From Xanthobacteraceae bacterium (GTDB lineage Bacteria; Pseudomonadota; Alphaproteobacteria; Rhizobiales; Xanthobacteraceae), in NCBI GenBank assembly GCA_022841625.1, contig JALHRD010000018.1, positions 52,872 to 116,871 on the forward strand: 64,000 bases of DNA. Direction: 5' to 3'. The position numbers and the translations under genes are program-made. Numbering within the stretch: position 1 is the first letter of the stretch; each line of letters starts with the position of its first letter. Below, piece after piece: positions 37,066 through 48,638 of the stretch. The notes beneath the pieces are model-generated. The model did not search any database and had not been told where the DNA came from. It saw only the letters and a list, made by a program, of their open reading frames with translations.

Positions 37066-38229
37066 ATGGGCTTTGACATCTTGGCGATTGCGGGATCGTG
37101 GGGCTTCAGCATCCTCTATGCTCTCATTGCATTTTTGTTCGTGCTGACGATCGTGGTGTTCATCCACGAACTCGGACATTTTCTGGTCGCACGTTGGTAT
37201 GGCGTTCGAGTCCTGGTGTTTTCCATTGGATTTGGCCCGGAGTTGTTTGGCTTCAACGATCGCTATGGCACGCGATGGAAGGTCTCGGCCATTCCGCTTG
37301 GTGGCTATGTTAAATTCTTCGGCGACGAAAATGCCGCAAGCGTTCCTGACCAGGCCGCAATTTCTGTGATGACCGAGGCGGAGCGCAAGATCAGTTTCGC
37401 TCATCAGAAACTCGGTCCGCGGGCCGCTATTGTCGCCGCGGGTCCGTTTGCTAATTTCTTGTTGGCAATCGTGATTTTCGCGGCGGCGGCGATGATCTTC
37501 GGACGCCAGATTACATTGCCGCGGGTCGATGCGTTGCAGCCCAACAGCGCGGCCGCAGCGGCAGGCTTTCAGCCCGGCGATGTCGTTCAGTCGATCAACG
37601 GTCGATCGATCCGGAGCTTTTCCGACATGCAGCGGATTGTCAGCCTCAGCGCTGGCGAGACGTTGCTGATCATTGTTGAACGCGGGGGGGTGCAAGTGTC
37701 GCTGAAGGCGATCCCCGCGCTTCAGGAGGTGAAGGACAATTTCGGCAATACCCATCGTATGGGCGTGCTCGGCATAACCCGGTCGCTGGCGGCGGACGAG
37801 GTCCGGTTCGAACGGGTCGGCCTGTTGCCCGCCATCGGCGTTGGCTTCACCGAAACCTGGACCATTATCGACCAGACGATGACCTATATCTGGCGAATCT
37901 TTGCAGGTCGGGCATCGGCCGAGCAGCTGGGCGGCCCAATCATGATCGCCCAGATGTCCGGGCAGGTGGCGAGTGTCAGTTTTGTATTGCTGCTGCAATT
38001 TGTTGCAATGATTTCGGTCTCGATCGGGTTGCTCAATCTGTTCCCGGTCCCCCTGCTCGACGGCGGTCACCTTTTGTTCTACTCAATTGAAGCCATTCGG
38101 GGCCGTCCGCTGTCGGAAAGGGCCCAAGAATATGGATTTCGCATAGGAATGGCCCTGGTTTTGATGTTGATGGTGTTCGCGACCTATAACGATATTGGGC
38201 GGCTGGCCTCGCTTTGGCCAAGGTCGTGA
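37066..38229 (+). CDS. rseP: RIP metalloprotease RseP
   Basis: RseP is a site-2 intramembrane zinc protease that cleaves anti-sigma factors and signal peptides. The ATG at 37066 gives MGFDILAIAGSWGF and 387 residues; a TTG at 37027 is a less likely start. HELGH at residues 34-38 carries the zinc ligands and catalytic Glu, a PDZ domain follows (about 115-200), and NLFPVPLLDGGHLLF near residue 330 supplies the third ligand. It precedes bamA, a conserved pair. Confidence 0.95.
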   Translation: MGFDILAIAGSWGFSILYALIAFLFVLTIVVFIHELGHFLVARWYGVRVLVFSIGFGPELFGFNDRYGTRWKVSAIPLGGYVKFFGDENAASVPDQAAISVMTEAERKISFAHQKLGPRAAIVAAGPFANFLLAIVIFAAAAMIFGRQITLPRVDALQPNSAAAAAGFQPGDVVQSINGRSIRSFSDMQRIVSLSAGETLLIIVERGGVQVSLKAIPALQEVKDNFGNTHRMGVLGITRSLAADEVRFERVGLLPAIGVGFTETWTIIDQTMTYIWRIFAGRASAEQLGGPIMIAQMSGQVASVSFVLLLQFVAMISVSIGLLNLFPVPLLDGGHLLFYSIEAIRGRPLSERAQEYGFRIGMALVLMLMVFATYNDIGRLASLWPRS

Positions 38230-38355
38230 TCCAATTGATGAATGTGGCGTGTGGGCAACGGCTTGGGGGTAACGGCCGGACGCACGGATAGGTTGGTTTG
38301 CGCTGCGAGCAAATCCCTGTAAAAACTGGGGGCTGGCGGATCGGGAACCCCGGGG

Positions 38356-40881
38356 ATGGCGGGTTCGGAAGGGGACATAGGCGTGAGGTTGGGTTTGCAG
38401 CTGATTCGGGGATTGGGCGCACTAGCGCCGGTCCTCTTGGGGGTGTGGCTTGGCGTGGTGCCGGTCGTTCTGACCGCGCCGAGCGCGTACGCGCAAACTG
38501 CCGCCAATATCGACGTTCAGGGCAATCGGCGCGTCGAAGCCGCAACCATCCGTTCATATTTCCGGCCTGGTCCCGGTGGTCGCCTTGGCGCCTTCGAGAT
38601 CGATGAGGCCTATAAGGCCTTGTTTGGCACTGGCCTGTTTCAGGAAGTGACAATTCGCCCGGTTGGCGCTCGAATCGTCGTTACGGTCATTGAAAACCCG
38701 GTCATCAATCGCATTCAGTTCGAAGGCAATACCCGGGTCAAAGACGAGCAGCTCAAGCCCGAAATTCAATCGAAGGAACGTGGGACACTCGCGCGCGGCG
38801 TCGTTCAGGCGGATGTGCAGCGTATCGTCGAAGTTTATCGGCGGAGTGGTCGCTACGACGTAACCGTGGTTCCAAAAATCATCGATCTGCCGAATGGCCG
38901 GGTCGATCTGGTTTATGAAATATCGGAAGGCGGCAAGAGCACCATTACCGGCATCGAATTCGTCGGCAATAGCGCCTATTCGTCGTACCGGCTTCGGGAT
39001 GTCATCCGAACGACCCGAACCAATATTCTTTCGTTCCTGCAAAGCACGAATATCTACGATCCGGATCGGCTGGAATCGGATCGGGAACTGCTGCGTCGAT
39101 TCTATCTGAAGAATGGTTATGTCGATGCGCGGATAACCTCGGCTGCGGCGGTGTTCGATCCCGCGCGCGGCGGCTTTGTCGTGACCTTCACCATTGAGGA
39201 GGGCGTGCAATACCGCGTTGGAACGGTGGATGTGCGCTCGAATGTCAGGGCGATCGAGCCGGGCTCGATGCGTCCCAAAGTCAGGACGCCGTCAGGCGCC
39301 GTCTACAATGCCGAGGCGATCGAAAAGTCCGTCGAGGACATGACGATTGAGGCGGCGCGCCAGGGCTATGCGTTTGCGACCGTGCGTCCGCGCGCCGACC
39401 GCGATTACGAAGCGCGCCGCATAAATCTCATCTACCTGATCGACGACGGGCAGCGGCTCTATATCGAACAGATCAATGTGCGCGGTAATACCCGAACCCG
39501 CGACTACGTCATCCGGCGCGAATTCGATGTCGCCGAAGGCGACCCATACAATCGCGCGCTCATCAACCGCGCCGAACGGCGATTGCGCAATCTTGGCTAC
39601 TTCAAAGAGGTGAAGGTCGCCAGCGAGCCCGGCTCGTCGCCCGATCGCGTCATCATCAATGTGTTGGTCGAAGAGCAATCGACCGGAGAGTTCTCGGTTG
39701 GCGGCGGCTATTCGACCGCCGACGGATTCCTCGCTGAGGTGAGCGTCGGCGAGCGCAACCTGATGGGCTATGGTCTCTACGCCAAGGCGTCGGTGCAATA
39801 CGGCCAGAAATCGTCGGGTTATACGCTGTCCTTTGTGGAGCCCTATCTGCTCGGTTACCGCGTGGCGCTTGGCGTCGATCTGTTCTCGCGCGTGCAAAAG
39901 GCGACCAATTTCGTCTCCTACGAAAACCGCACCACCGGCGGCGGTCTGCGCTTCGGCTTCACGCTGCGGGAAGATCTGTCGCTGCAACTGCGCTATTCGG
40001 CCTACAGCCAGAAAATCGACATTCCAGCCACGCTGCGGAATTGTAACAACCTTAGTCCGGACAGCTCTCTCGGTCTCTTTCCCACGCCAGGGAACGTAGG
40101 ATTGATCGATCCGGCGACTGGGCTGCCGTTTTCGGCCTCGGCAGGTCAACAGCACTGCTTTTCTGACGGCGAAGCATCGCTGGCGGTCCGCCGCGAACTG
40201 GCGCGGGGCTCGGTTCTGACCTCACTGGTTGGCTATGACCTCAACTACAATACCCTCGACAACAACCGAAACCCGACCAGCGGCATTCTCGGCATCCTGA
40301 AGCAGGACTTCGCGGGCGTCGGTGGCGACGTGCAGTACATTCGCACCACCGCCGATGTGCGCAGCTATTACGAGCCAATCCAGGACGTGATCGGCGTGCT
40401 GCGTCTGCAAGCCGGCTATATCCACGGTTGGGGCTCGAACGGTCTGCGCATGCTGGACCATTTCCAGATGGGGCCGAACTTGGTTCGCGGCTTTGCGCCC
40501 AATGGTATTGGGCCGCGCGACATGACCCCGGGAACCTTGGGCGATGCGCTCGGCGGTTCGATGTATTGGGGCACCAGCATCGAGTTCCAGACGCCGCTGT
40601 TCTTCGCGCCCAAGGAAGTCGGCATCAAATTCGCCGTGTTCGCGGATGCCGGCTCGCTTTGGAACTATCGCGGCCCGACTTCGTGGTTGACGGGGCCCGG
40701 TGCGACCGGCGAAGTCCTGCAGCCATCCAGCAATTCCATGTTCGTCAATTCATCGGTGGGCGTTGGCTTGCTATGGGCGTCGCCGTTTGGCCCACTGCGC
40801 TTCGATCTGGCATATCCAATCACCAAGCAATCGTTCGATCGTACTCAAATCTTCCGTTTCAGCGGCGGGACGACGTTCTAA
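38356..40881 (+). CDS. bamA: Outer membrane protein assembly factor BamA
   Basis: BamA is the Omp85 core of the machine that folds beta-barrel proteins into the outer membrane. The 841-residue precursor has a long signal region ending near SAYAQ (about residue 47), five POTRA repeats (to about 390) and a C-terminal barrel with the VRGF-type motif [14 protein letters not shown], ending in FRFSGGTTF with the terminal Phe. A GTG at 38383 with a GGAAGGGGA upstream is a credible alternative start that would give a more normal signal peptide. Confidence 0.95.
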   Translation: MAGSEGDIGVRLGLQLIRGLGALAPVLLGVWLGVVPVVLTAPSAYAQTAANIDVQGNRRVEAATIRSYFRPGPGGRLGAFEIDEAYKALFGTGLFQEVTIRPVGARIVVTVIENPVINRIQFEGNTRVKDEQLKPEIQSKERGTLARGVVQADVQRIVEVYRRSGRYDVTVVPKIIDLPNGRVDLVYEISEGGKSTITGIEFVGNSAYSSYRLRDVIRTTRTNILSFLQSTNIYDPDRLESDRELLRRFYLKNGYVDARITSAAAVFDPARGGFVVTFTIEEGVQYRVGTVDVRSNVRAIEPGSMRPKVRTPSGAVYNAEAIEKSVEDMTIEAARQGYAFATVRPRADRDYEARRINLIYLIDDGQRLYIEQINVRGNTRTRDYVIRREFDVAEGDPYNRALINRAERRLRNLGYFKEVKVASEPGSSPDRVIINVLVEEQSTGEFSVGGGYSTADGFLAEVSVGERNLMGYGLYAKASVQYGQKSSGYTLSFVEPYLLGYRVALGVDLFSRVQKATNFVSYENRTTGGGLRFGFTLREDLSLQLRYSAYSQKIDIPATLRNCNNLSPDSSLGLFPTPGNVGLIDPATGLPFSASAGQQHCFSDGEASLAVRRELARGSVLTSLVGYDLNYNTLDNNRNPTSGILGILKQDFAGVGGDVQYIRTTADVRSYYEPIQDVIGVLRLQAGYIHGWGSNGLRMLDHFQMGPNLVRGFAPNGIGPRDMTPGTLGDALGGSMYWGTSIEFQTPLFFAPKEVGIKFAVFADAGSLWNYRGPTSWLTGPGATGEVLQPSSNSMFVNSSVGVGLLWASPFGPLRFDLAYPITKQSFDRTQIFRFSGGTTF

Positions 40882-40915
40882 GTCGAGCGGTTGGTCGCGG
40901 CACGGCCGGAGTTGC

Positions 40916-42016
40916 ATGAGCGCGCGATCTTTTTTTCGGTGCGACAAGACCATTACCGTTGGCGAGATCGCGCGGCTCACCGGCGCGGAGCTGCGCCGTC
41001 CGTCCGATGCAACACGGGCGATTGGCGGAATCGCGGCGCTCGACCGGGCGGGGCCATCCGATCTGGCGTTCTTGGATCATCCAAAATTTTCCGCGACGGC
41101 GCGCGCCACCGCGGCCGGCGCCTGCATAACCACACGGCAACTGTCCGATCAGGTGCCGTCGACTACGGCATTGCTGGTCTTTGACAAGCCCTACCACGCC
41201 TTTGTGAAGGCCGCCGGTGCGATATATCCCGATGCGCTGCGGCCGTCGTCGTCCTTCGCTGGCGGCGGCACGACGCCCGGTGTGGCGGCTGGCGCGGTCA
41301 TTCATCCCGATGCGCGGCTGGAAAACGGCGTCTGTGTCGATCCCGGTGCGGTGATCGGGGCGGGGGCCGAGATTGGTTCGGGAACTTCGATTGGCGCCAA
41401 TGCGGTAATCGCGGCGCATGTGCGCATCGGCCGGGACTGCTCCATCGGTCCGAATGCGTCGGTTGCGCATGCGCTTATCGGCGATCGCGTCGTGCTGCAT
41501 GCCGGTTGTCTGATCGGTCAGGACGGGTTTGGCTATGTGATAGGCGAAGCCGGTCGCCTCAAAATCCCTCAGATCGGCAGGGTGATTATCCAGGACGATG
41601 TGGAAATCGGCGCCGGCACCTCGATTGATCGTGGTGGATTGCGGGACACCGTTATCGGCGAGGGCACCAAGATCGACAATCAGGTGCAGATCGGCCACAA
41701 CGTCTCGATTGGCCGGCATTGCGTGGTGGTGGCGCAGGCGGGGATCGCCGGCAGTGCGGTCATCGAAGATCATGTTGTGCTGGGCGGGCAAGTCGGCATT
41801 GCCGACAACGTGACCATCGGTGAAGGTGCCCGGCTTGGTGCCAAAACTGGAGTGATTTCGAACATTCCGGCGGGCGAAACCTGGCTTGGCATTCCGGCCA
41901 TGCGGAACCGAGATTATTTGCGGGCAATGGCGGTCTTGCGTTCCATCGCAAAATCCGGGGTACGCGGTTCGGTCCGGATCAAGGGGGCGTCAGGGGAGCC
42001 GACCAATGACGAATGA
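40916..42016 (+). CDS. lpxD: UDP-3-O-(3-hydroxyacyl)glucosamine N-acyltransferase
   Basis: LpxD performs the third step of lipid A synthesis. The start at 40916 ([23 protein letters not shown]) gives 366 residues; the frame open upstream lies in bamA. An N-terminal uridine-binding domain precedes a left-handed beta-helix of hexapeptide repeats (about 115-320). The catalytic His lies in the IGQDGFGYV...IDRGG...QIGHNV region. It overlaps fabZ by 11 bp. Confidence 0.95.
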   Translation: MSARSFFRCDKTITVGEIARLTGAELRRPSDATRAIGGIAALDRAGPSDLAFLDHPKFSATARATAAGACITTRQLSDQVPSTTALLVFDKPYHAFVKAAGAIYPDALRPSSSFAGGGTTPGVAAGAVIHPDARLENGVCVDPGAVIGAGAEIGSGTSIGANAVIAAHVRIGRDCSIGPNASVAHALIGDRVVLHAGCLIGQDGFGYVIGEAGRLKIPQIGRVIIQDDVEIGAGTSIDRGGLRDTVIGEGTKIDNQVQIGHNVSIGRHCVVVAQAGIAGSAVIEDHVVLGGQVGIADNVTIGEGARLGAKTGVISNIPAGETWLGIPAMRNRDYLRAMAVLRSIAKSGVRGSVRIKGASGEPTNDE

Positions 42017-42467
42017 CAACGCCATATCGCTCGGGACGGCCGATATTATCGAAATATTGAAGGCCTTGCCGCATCGTTATCCGTTCCTGATGATCGACCG
42101 GATCGTCAATATGCGCGGCGACGAATCGGCGATCGGCATCAAGAATGTGACGGCCAATGAGCCGCAATTCCTCGGTCACTTTCCTGGAAATCCGGTCTTC
42201 CCGGGCGTGCTGCTGGTTGAAGGAATGGCGCAGACCGCCGGCGCGATTTGCATTTTTGCAACCAAGATGGATGGCCCGAAGAACGTCTTCTTTATGACCA
42301 TCGACAAGGCGAAATTTCGCAAACCGGTCACACCGGGCGACACTGTCGAATATCATGTGACCAAAATCGCGCACAAAAGAAACATGTGGTGGTACCGCGG
42401 CGAGGCAAAGGTTGGCGGCGTTGTCGTGGCCGAAGCCGAAGTGGGCGCCATGTTGAGCCCCCGATGA
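42006..42467 (+). CDS. fabZ: 3-hydroxyacyl-ACP dehydratase FabZ
   Basis: FabZ dehydrates beta-hydroxyacyl-ACP in fatty acid elongation and competes with lipid A synthesis for hydroxyacyl-ACP. The start at 42006 gives 153 residues. Conserved [13 protein letters not shown] and the catalytic His and Glu in [20 protein letters not shown] are present. It overlaps both neighbours (lpxD by 11 bp, lpxA by 4 bp). Confidence 0.96.
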   Translation: MTNDNAISLGTADIIEILKALPHRYPFLMIDRIVNMRGDESAIGIKNVTANEPQFLGHFPGNPVFPGVLLVEGMAQTAGAICIFATKMDGPKNVFFMTIDKAKFRKPVTPGDTVEYHVTKIAHKRNMWWYRGEAKVGGVVVAEAEVGAMLSPR

Positions 42468-43297
42468 CCGATGCTTTCATCGATGCCACCGCCCGGCTGG
42501 ACGCGGGGGCTGTTGTCGGGCGCGGCGCGCATATCGGCCCGTATTGCGTGATCGGGCGCGATGTCACGATCGGCGATGGCTGCAGGCTCGAAGCGCAGGT
42601 CCATATTGCGGGCCATACGACCATCGGTCCGCGGACGCGGATCGCGCCATTCGCGTCGCTCGGCGGGCCGCCACAATCGACCCGCTATCGCGGTGGCGCG
42701 ACGACTCTGGTTATCGGCGCCGACTGCGATATTCGCGAGAGCGTGACGATGAATGTCGGCACCGAAGACGGCGGTGGCAGCACCGTGGTCGGAGATCGTT
42801 GTCTGATCATGGTCGGCAGTCATGTGGGCCACGATTGCCGCATCGGCCATGACGTGACATTCGCGAACAATGTCGTGCTCGGCGGGCACGTCACTATCGG
42901 CGACCATGTTTTTCTTGGCGGTCAAGCCGCGGTCCATCAGTTTGTCCGGATTGGCGAAAGCGCGATGATCGCCGGGGTCAGCGGCGTGTCCAAGGACGTT
43001 ATCCCCTATGGGATCGCAATCGGATTTCGCGCCGCGCTCCGCGGGGTCAACATTGTCGGTATGAAACGCAGGGGCTGCGCCCGGGAGGATATCAGAGCCG
43101 TCTGGCGCGCTTACCGAATGCTGTTCCATGGCGATTTGGCGTTTGAACAGCGCAGAGCCGTCGTTGAGCGCGAGTTTCCGGGGCATGCCTCGGTTGGGAA
43201 GATTCTGGACTTTGTCCGCTTGTCACGCACGCGTTCGTTGATGATGGCGGGGCGATCTGGAAAATCCGCCGACGATTCTGCCGATGCGGGATTATGA
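42464..43297 (+). CDS. lpxA: UDP-N-acetylglucosamine acyltransferase
   Basis: LpxA catalyses the first step of lipid A synthesis. The start at 42464 ([19 protein letters not shown]) gives 277 residues. The first two thirds are hexapeptide repeats forming a left-handed beta-helix, with the catalytic His near [17 protein letters not shown]. The C-terminus is alpha-helical. It overlaps fabZ and lpxI by 4 bp each. Confidence 0.96.
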   Translation: MTDAFIDATARLDAGAVVGRGAHIGPYCVIGRDVTIGDGCRLEAQVHIAGHTTIGPRTRIAPFASLGGPPQSTRYRGGATTLVIGADCDIRESVTMNVGTEDGGGSTVVGDRCLIMVGSHVGHDCRIGHDVTFANNVVLGGHVTIGDHVFLGGQAAVHQFVRIGESAMIAGVSGVSKDVIPYGIAIGFRAALRGVNIVGMKRRGCAREDIRAVWRAYRMLFHGDLAFEQRRAVVEREFPGHASVGKILDFVRLSRTRSLMMAGRSGKSADDSADAGL

Positions 43298-44169
43298 ACC
43301 AGACGGAAGCACATCCTGACAGCGGCCCGGTCGCGATTATTTGCGGCGGTGGCAGTCTGCCATTGACGGTTGCGGATGCGGTTCGCCGACGCGGGCGCGC
43401 GGTGGTTTTGTTTCCGGTTCACGGTTGGGCCGAATCGTCGGCGGTCGCGGGTTACCCCCATCATTGGTTGCGTCTTGGAGGCTTGGCGCGGTTCAGCCGT
43501 CTGGCCCGTCAAGAGGGGTGTCGTGACGTCGTCATGATTGGAAATGCAATTCGTCCGGCGATTCATGAACTGCGGTTTGACTGGCTTACGATACGCTTAT
43601 TGCCCACGATATTTCGCATTTTCAGAGGCGGCGACAATAAGCTCTTGTCGGGCGTTGCGAAGGTCATGGAGGAGCATGGGTTTCGTCTGATCGGGGCGCA
43701 TGAATTGGCGCCGGAGATCTTGGTCGCTGAAGGTCCGCTCGGTTTGATCAAGCCAACCGCATCCCACGATCGCGACATCGCCGATGGACTGAGGCTGATT
43801 TCTGCGATTTCAGATTTTGACGTCGGGCAGGCTGCCGTCGTTGCGAACAATCGGGTCTTGGCTATTGAGGCGGCCGAGGGTACCGATTTGATGCTTGATC
43901 GCATTGTCGCGCTGCGCGAAGAGGGACGCATCCGAATTCCCGATAATACCGGCGTATTGGTCAAATCGCCAAAGCCAACCCAGGATCGGCGGTTCGATCT
44001 TCCCTCACTTGGACCAAGAACCGTTGAGAAGGCTGCGCGCGCAAAATTGGCGGGAATCGCGGTTGCCGCAGGCGAGACCATTATCGCCGAGCCCTTGCGT
44101 GTGGTCGAGGCGGCGGATCGTGCCAGGCTATTCGTTGTCGGGGTTCGACGTCCGGGAGCCCGGCCATGA
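43294..44169 (+). CDS. lpxI: UDP-2,3-diacylglucosamine diphosphatase LpxI
   Basis: LpxI hydrolyses UDP-2,3-diacylglucosamine to lipid X, replacing LpxH in alphaproteobacteria. The 291-residue protein has an N-terminal domain with AIICGGGSLPLTVADAV and a C-terminal DUF1009 domain with VEAAEGTDLMLDRI and LVKSPKPTQDRRFDLPSLGP. It lies between lpxA and lpxB with 4 bp overlaps, the usual position. Confidence 0.94.
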   Translation: MNQTEAHPDSGPVAIICGGGSLPLTVADAVRRRGRAVVLFPVHGWAESSAVAGYPHHWLRLGGLARFSRLARQEGCRDVVMIGNAIRPAIHELRFDWLTIRLLPTIFRIFRGGDNKLLSGVAKVMEEHGFRLIGAHELAPEILVAEGPLGLIKPTASHDRDIADGLRLISAISDFDVGQAAVVANNRVLAIEAAEGTDLMLDRIVALREEGRIRIPDNTGVLVKSPKPTQDRRFDLPSLGPRTVEKAARAKLAGIAVAAGETIIAEPLRVVEAADRARLFVVGVRRPGARP

Positions 44170-45353
44170 CGACCGATGCCGCGACCGCCGGAGCGGCGGA
44201 CGGGCTCACGATTTGCGTGATTGCGGGTGAAGTGTCCGGTGACCGGCTGGGCGCCGCTTTGATGCGCGCCCTGAAGTCGCAGCGCGGCGCAATGCGCATC
44301 GTCGGTGTCGGCGACCGTGAAATGTTGGCACAGGGGCTACAGCCTTTGGTGCCGATCCAGCATTTCGCTTTCATCGGGCTTGGCGCGATCAAGCATCTTC
44401 CGAGCATTTTTCGTTATATCGCCGATGTAGCCGAAGCGGTTATCGCGGTACGGCCGGACGTGCTGGTCATCATCGATAGCCCGGAATTGACCCATCGCAT
44501 TGCCCAACGCGTCCGCAAGCGGTCGCCGTCGATCCCGATTGTCGATTATGTCTCGCCGTCGGTCTGGGCGTGGCGGCCGGGACGGGCGCGCGCCATGCGG
44601 GCCTATGTCGATCATGTGCTGGCGCTGTTGCCGTTTGAGCCACAGGTGCATGTCCGGCTGGGTGGACCGCCCTGCACCTATGTCGGGCACCCGTTGATCG
44701 AGCAGCTCGGCCTGTTGCGCCCGAACGCCGAAGAGGCCGCGCGCCGATCCGCCGATCCGCCGCTGCTGCTGGTGCTGCCGGGAAGCCGGCCAGGCGAAAT
44801 CCGCCGCATGGCCGGGGTGTTCGGTGAAGCGATCCGGTTGCTGGAAGAGCGCGTCGGCACATTCGAGATGGTGGTGCCAACGGTTCCGCAATTGCAGGAG
44901 AAGTTGCAATCCATGACCGCCGATTGGTGCGTGCGGCCGCGCATTGTGACCGACCCGATGGTGAAATGGGCGGCGTTCCGTAGCGCCCGCGCCGCGCTCG
45001 CCAAGTCAGGCACTGTGACGCTTGAGCTGGCGCTCGCCGGCGTGCCGATGGTGGCGGCCTATAAGGTGGCGCTGTTGGACGAGATTGTCGCGCGGATCGC
45101 CGTCAATGTGCCATCGGTCATTCTTGCCAATTTGGTGATCGGGCAGAATGTCGTTCCGGAGTTGCTGCAACGGGCCTGTACGCCGGAAGCGCTGGTCGAT
45201 GTTTTGGCGCCGCTGATGACTGACAGTGCCGAGCGACGGCGGCAGGTCGAGGCTTTCGCGCGGCTTGATTCAATCATGGAGCTTGCGACGGCTGTACCGA
45301 GCCGTCGCGCTGCGGAAATTGTTTTGTCTTACGTGGAAAAGCCGCGATCATGA
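44166..45353 (+). CDS. lpxB: Lipid-A-disaccharide synthase
   Basis: LpxB is the GT19 glycosyltransferase that condenses lipid X with UDP-diacylglucosamine. The 395-residue protein has the N-terminal VIAGEVSGDRLGA motif, then VDYVSPSVWAWRPGRA, and LPGSRPGEIRR near the nucleotide-binding half. It is the last gene of the envelope operon and is followed at once by a terminator. Confidence 0.95.
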   Translation: MTTDAATAGAADGLTICVIAGEVSGDRLGAALMRALKSQRGAMRIVGVGDREMLAQGLQPLVPIQHFAFIGLGAIKHLPSIFRYIADVAEAVIAVRPDVLVIIDSPELTHRIAQRVRKRSPSIPIVDYVSPSVWAWRPGRARAMRAYVDHVLALLPFEPQVHVRLGGPPCTYVGHPLIEQLGLLRPNAEEAARRSADPPLLLVLPGSRPGEIRRMAGVFGEAIRLLEERVGTFEMVVPTVPQLQEKLQSMTADWCVRPRIVTDPMVKWAAFRSARAALAKSGTVTLELALAGVPMVAAYKVALLDEIVARIAVNVPSVILANLVIGQNVVPELLQRACTPEALVDVLAPLMTDSAERRRQVEAFARLDSIMELATAVPSRRAAEIVLSYVEKPRS

Positions 45354-45360
45354 TGGCGGT

Positions 45361-45386
45361 CACCCGGCGCGGGCCGGGTGTTTTTG
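45361..45386 (+). terminator. Rho-independent terminator after lpxB
   Basis: CACCCGGC, loop, GCCGGGTG, then TTTTTG. It starts 8 bp after the lpxB stop and lies just before the end of the convergent gltA. Confidence 0.85.
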
Positions 45387-45396
45387 TTGGCCGCGG

Positions 45397-46707
45397 CTAT
45401 TTTCGACGAGAGACCGGCTGATAGTCGCGTCGTGCGGCGCCGGTGTACAGCTGACGCGGCCGACCGATCTTCTGGTCCGGATCTTCGATCATTTCCTTCC
45501 ACTGCGCGATCCAGCCGACAGTGCGCGCAACGGCGAACAGCACGGTGAACATCGTGGTCGGGAAGCCCATCGCCTTGAGCGTGATGCCCGAATAGAAGTC
45601 GATATTCGGATAGAGCTTCTTTTCGATGAAATATTCGTCCGACAGCGCGATCCGTTCAAGTTCCAGTGCGACGTCGAGCAGCGGATCGTCCTTGATGCCC
45701 ATTTCCTGGAGCACCTCATGGCAGGTCTTCTGCATAATCTTGGCGCGCGGATCGTAGTTCTTATAGACGCGGTGGCCAAAGCCCATCAGGCGGAACGAGT
45801 CGTTCTTATCTTTGGCGCGTTTGATGAATTCCGGAATACGTTCGACGCGGCCGATCTCCGCCAGCATCTTCAGCGCAGCTTCGTTGGCGCCGCCATGGGC
45901 GGGGCCCCACAGCGAAGCGCAGCCGGCGGCAACGCACGCGAACGGATTGGCGCCGGACGAGCCGGCCAGCCGCACCGTTGAGGTCGAGGCATTTTGCTCG
46001 TGATCGGCATGCAGGATGAAGATGCGATCCATCGCGCGCGCCAATACGGCATTGGCTTTGTATTCCTCGCACGGCACCGCAAAGCACATGCGCAGGAAAT
46101 TGGTGGCATAGTCGAGTTCGTTCTTGGGATAAACGAACGGCTGTCCAATTGAGTACTTGAACGCCATCGACGCAATGGTCGGAATCTTTGCGATCATGCG
46201 CAGCGATGCGACCATGCGCTGGTGTGGGTCGGAGATATCGGTCGAGTCGTGGTAGAATGCAGACAAGGCGCCGACACAGCCGGTCATGATTGCCATCGGG
46301 TGGGCGTCGCGACGGAACCCCTGGAAGAATCGGCTCATCTGCTCGTGCACCATCGTGTGATGGGTCACGCGATTGTCGAAATCCGATTTCTGGGCGGGTG
46401 TCGGCAGTTCGCCATACAGCAGCAAGTAGCAGGTTTCGAGAAAGTCGCCGTGTTCGGCGATCTGCTCGATCGGGTAGCCCCGATAGAGCAGGACCCCCTC
46501 ATCGCCATCGATGTATGTGATCTTGGATTCGCAGCTTCCCGTCGAGGTGAAGCCAGGGTCGTAAGTGAATATCCCGGCCTGGGCATAGAGTTTGGAAATA
46601 TCCATGACTGCGGGGCCAATGGTTCCCTCATAGATCGGAAACGACCAGTTCTGCTTGCCGATCGTTAGCTGCCCCGATTGGGTATTGGCGCCGCTTTTCG
46701 CATCCAT
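45397..46707 (-). CDS. gltA: Citrate synthase
   Basis: GltA condenses oxaloacetate and acetyl-CoA at the entry of the TCA cycle. The ATG at 46707 ([17 protein letters not shown]) gives 436 residues, the length of the large hexameric type II enzymes of Gram-negative bacteria. Conserved blocks include [29 protein letters not shown] with the active His, and [15 protein letters not shown] with the second His and Asp region. It faces lpxB convergently and follows gltX on the same strand after a 140 bp gap. Confidence 0.96.
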   Translation of the reverse strand: MDAKSGANTQSGQLTIGKQNWSFPIYEGTIGPAVMDISKLYAQAGIFTYDPGFTSTGSCESKITYIDGDEGVLLYRGYPIEQIAEHGDFLETCYLLLYGELPTPAQKSDFDNRVTHHTMVHEQMSRFFQGFRRDAHPMAIMTGCVGALSAFYHDSTDISDPHQRMVASLRMIAKIPTIASMAFKYSIGQPFVYPKNELDYATNFLRMCFAVPCEEYKANAVLARAMDRIFILHADHEQNASTSTVRLAGSSGANPFACVAAGCASLWGPAHGGANEAALKMLAEIGRVERIPEFIKRAKDKNDSFRLMGFGHRVYKNYDPRAKIMQKTCHEVLQEMGIKDDPLLDVALELERIALSDEYFIEKKLYPNIDFYSGITLKAMGFPTTMFTVLFAVARTVGWIAQWKEMIEDPDQKIGRPRQLYTGAARRDYQPVSRRK

Positions 46708-46847
46708 GTTCCGAGCCCTCGGTTGCGGGATCCAAGCGAATCTCTGGTCCACAGACTACGAATCTGTAGGACGGGATCTCCGGCCTGGCCGCGGGGGAGA
46801 TTCTTCGGTTGCGTAGCTTATTCAACTGTGCGCTGCAAGATGCCGTC

Positions 46848-48272
46848 TCAGCGGCTCTGGGTCTGGTCACGTAGGCGGGCGAGGCTTTCGGCCTTACCCA
46901 GCACCGCAAGCACATCAAAGATCGGCGGCGAGGTGGTGCGGCCGGTCAGGGCAGCCCGCAGCGGCTGTGCGACATTGGCGAGTTTGGACTGTTTGCGCTC
47001 GGCAAAGGCGCGGACCGCCTGTTCCGTGCTGCTCGCATCCCAGGCGCTCAGGGCGTCGAGATCGGCCAAAAGCTCAAACAATAGGGTGCGTGCGTCGGCG
47101 GGCAGGATTGCCAAGGCCTTGTCATCGAGCTGGAGCGGGCGCTCGGACCACACATAGCGGGCGCCTTCAATCAGTTCGATCAGCGTCTTGGCGCGCTCCT
47201 TGAGGCCCGGCATGGCGGCCATGAAGCGCTGCCGTAGCCCAGGAGAAAGCTTAGCGGCCAGCTCCGGCCCGCCCGCGATATGGGGCAGCAGGCGCTCGAT
47301 TTCGGCCAGCAGATCGCTATCGCTGGATTGGCGAATATAGTGGCCATTAAGGCTGTCGAGCCGCGCCAGATCGAGCCGCGCCGGCGACCGGCCGATTTGT
47401 GGGAGGTCGAATGCGGCGATTAACTCCTCGGTGGCGAAGATTTCCTGGTCGCCGTGGCTCCAGCCGAGCCGCGCTAGATAGTTGCGCATGGTCGCTGGCA
47501 GGTAGCCCATGGCGCGATAGGCCTCGACCCCGAGAGCCCCATGCCGTTTGGAGAGCTTGGCGCCATCCGGACCGTGGATCAGCGGGATATGCGCCATCTG
47601 GGGGACCTGCCAGCTCATGGCATCGTAAATATGCTTCTGCCGCGGTGCATTGGCGAGGTGGTCGTCGCCACGGATGATATGCGTGACGCCCATGTCGTGG
47701 TCGTCGACGACGACTGCGAGCATATAGGTCGGGTTGCCGTCCGAACGCAGCAGGACAAAGTCGTCGAGATTTTCGTTCTGAAAGACGACACGCCCTTGGA
47801 CGTGGTCCTCGATGACGGTTTCGCCGGAAAGCGGCGCCTTCAGGCGGATCGTCGCCTTGGCTCCAACTGGCGCCTCGCTCGGATCGCGGTCGCGCCAGCG
47901 CCCGTCGTAGAGCCGCTTGCGGCCTTCGCGCCGCGCGATCTCGCGCATCTCGGTCAGTTCTTCGGGGGTCGCGAAACAGCGATAAGCTGCGCCTGACGCA
48001 AGCATATGCTCGGCGATTTCCCGGTGCCGCGCGGCACGCGGGAATTGGTAGATGGCGTCCCCGTCCCAGGCAATCCCGAGCCAGTTCAGGCCGTCGAGAA
48101 TTGCGTCGATGGCTTCTTTGGTTGATCGCTCGCGGTCGGTATCTTCGATCCGCAGCAGCATCTTGCCGCCGCGGCCGCGCGCATAGAGCCAATTGAACAA
48201 GGCGGTCCGCGCGCCGCCAATATGCAGGAAGCCGGTGGGCGAGGGCGCAAAGCGGGTAACGATTTCGGTCAT
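46848..48272 (-). CDS. gltX: Glutamyl-tRNA synthetase
   Basis: GluRS is a class I synthetase. The ATG at 48272 ([20 protein letters not shown]) gives 474 residues; a TTG eight codons upstream is unlikely. The HIGH motif reads HIGG, and the KMSKS loop is GAKLSKRHG. The alpha-helical anticodon-binding domain makes up the C-terminal third. Alphaproteobacteria often have two copies, one charging tRNA-Gln as well; here a true GlnRS gene lies nearby, so such misacylation would not be needed. Confidence 0.94.
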   Translation of the reverse strand: MTEIVTRFAPSPTGFLHIGGARTALFNWLYARGRGGKMLLRIEDTDRERSTKEAIDAILDGLNWLGIAWDGDAIYQFPRAARHREIAEHMLASGAAYRCFATPEELTEMREIARREGRKRLYDGRWRDRDPSEAPVGAKATIRLKAPLSGETVIEDHVQGRVVFQNENLDDFVLLRSDGNPTYMLAVVVDDHDMGVTHIIRGDDHLANAPRQKHIYDAMSWQVPQMAHIPLIHGPDGAKLSKRHGALGVEAYRAMGYLPATMRNYLARLGWSHGDQEIFATEELIAAFDLPQIGRSPARLDLARLDSLNGHYIRQSSDSDLLAEIERLLPHIAGGPELAAKLSPGLRQRFMAAMPGLKERAKTLIELIEGARYVWSERPLQLDDKALAILPADARTLLFELLADLDALSAWDASSTEQAVRAFAERKQSKLANVAQPLRAALTGRTTSPPIFDVLAVLGKAESLARLRDQTQSR

Positions 48273-48311
48273 CGGGTGCTGATTGCGGTGGGCCAAGCGA
48301 CGGTGGGACCA

Positions 48312-48385
48312 ATGCCGCCAATTGAAGTTCCTAACCGCGTTTGCCGCAAGCGCTGTAGAAGCGTCAAATCGAAGAGCGGCACGAG
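48312..48385. repeat. CTAG-type palindrome, class A
   Basis: ATGCCGCCAATTGAAGTTCC ... GAGCGGCACGAG with interior CGTTTGCCGCAAGCGCTGTAG. The right end CACGAG is a decayed CACTAG. Confidence 0.8.
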
Positions 48386-48397
48386 CATCATGGCGTT

Positions 48398-48474
48398 ACT
48401 GCTGCCCCTTGGCTTCCAAAGTTCGCGTAAGCGGGTGCCGCGATGTATCACGAAGTTTGCTAGCAGGGCACTCG
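48398..48474. repeat. CTAG-type palindrome, class C
   Basis: ACTGCTGCCCCTTGGCTTCC ... GGGCACTCG, with TGCCGCGATGTATCACGAAG in the middle, matching the class C unit after pyrH (TGATACATCGCAGCG in inverse order). Confidence 0.8.
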
Positions 48475-48638
48475 TGGTCCGATTCTAACATTCGCATCCC
48501 ATTTCCGCGCGCGATTTTGCGAATGTTAGAATCAAAGGACCATTAGCAAGTATATGCTGCTAGTGGAGTTTTGGATTTGACATTCGCATCGCGTGCTTGC
48601 TGCCAGGTGGGTAGCGAATGTCAAATCCACTCCACGAG
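48471..48638. repeat. CTAG-type palindrome pair B1-B2, copy 1 of 3
   Basis: B1 (48471-48546) has arms GTCCGATTCTAACATTCGCA and TGCGAATGTTAGAATC; B2 (48560-48638) has arms TTGGATTTGACATTCGC and GCGAATGTCAAATCCA. They are joined by CAAGTATATGCTG. Outer tips are CTCG and CGAG instead of CTAG. The whole pair recurs at 52842 and 62902 with only a few differences. Confidence 0.92.
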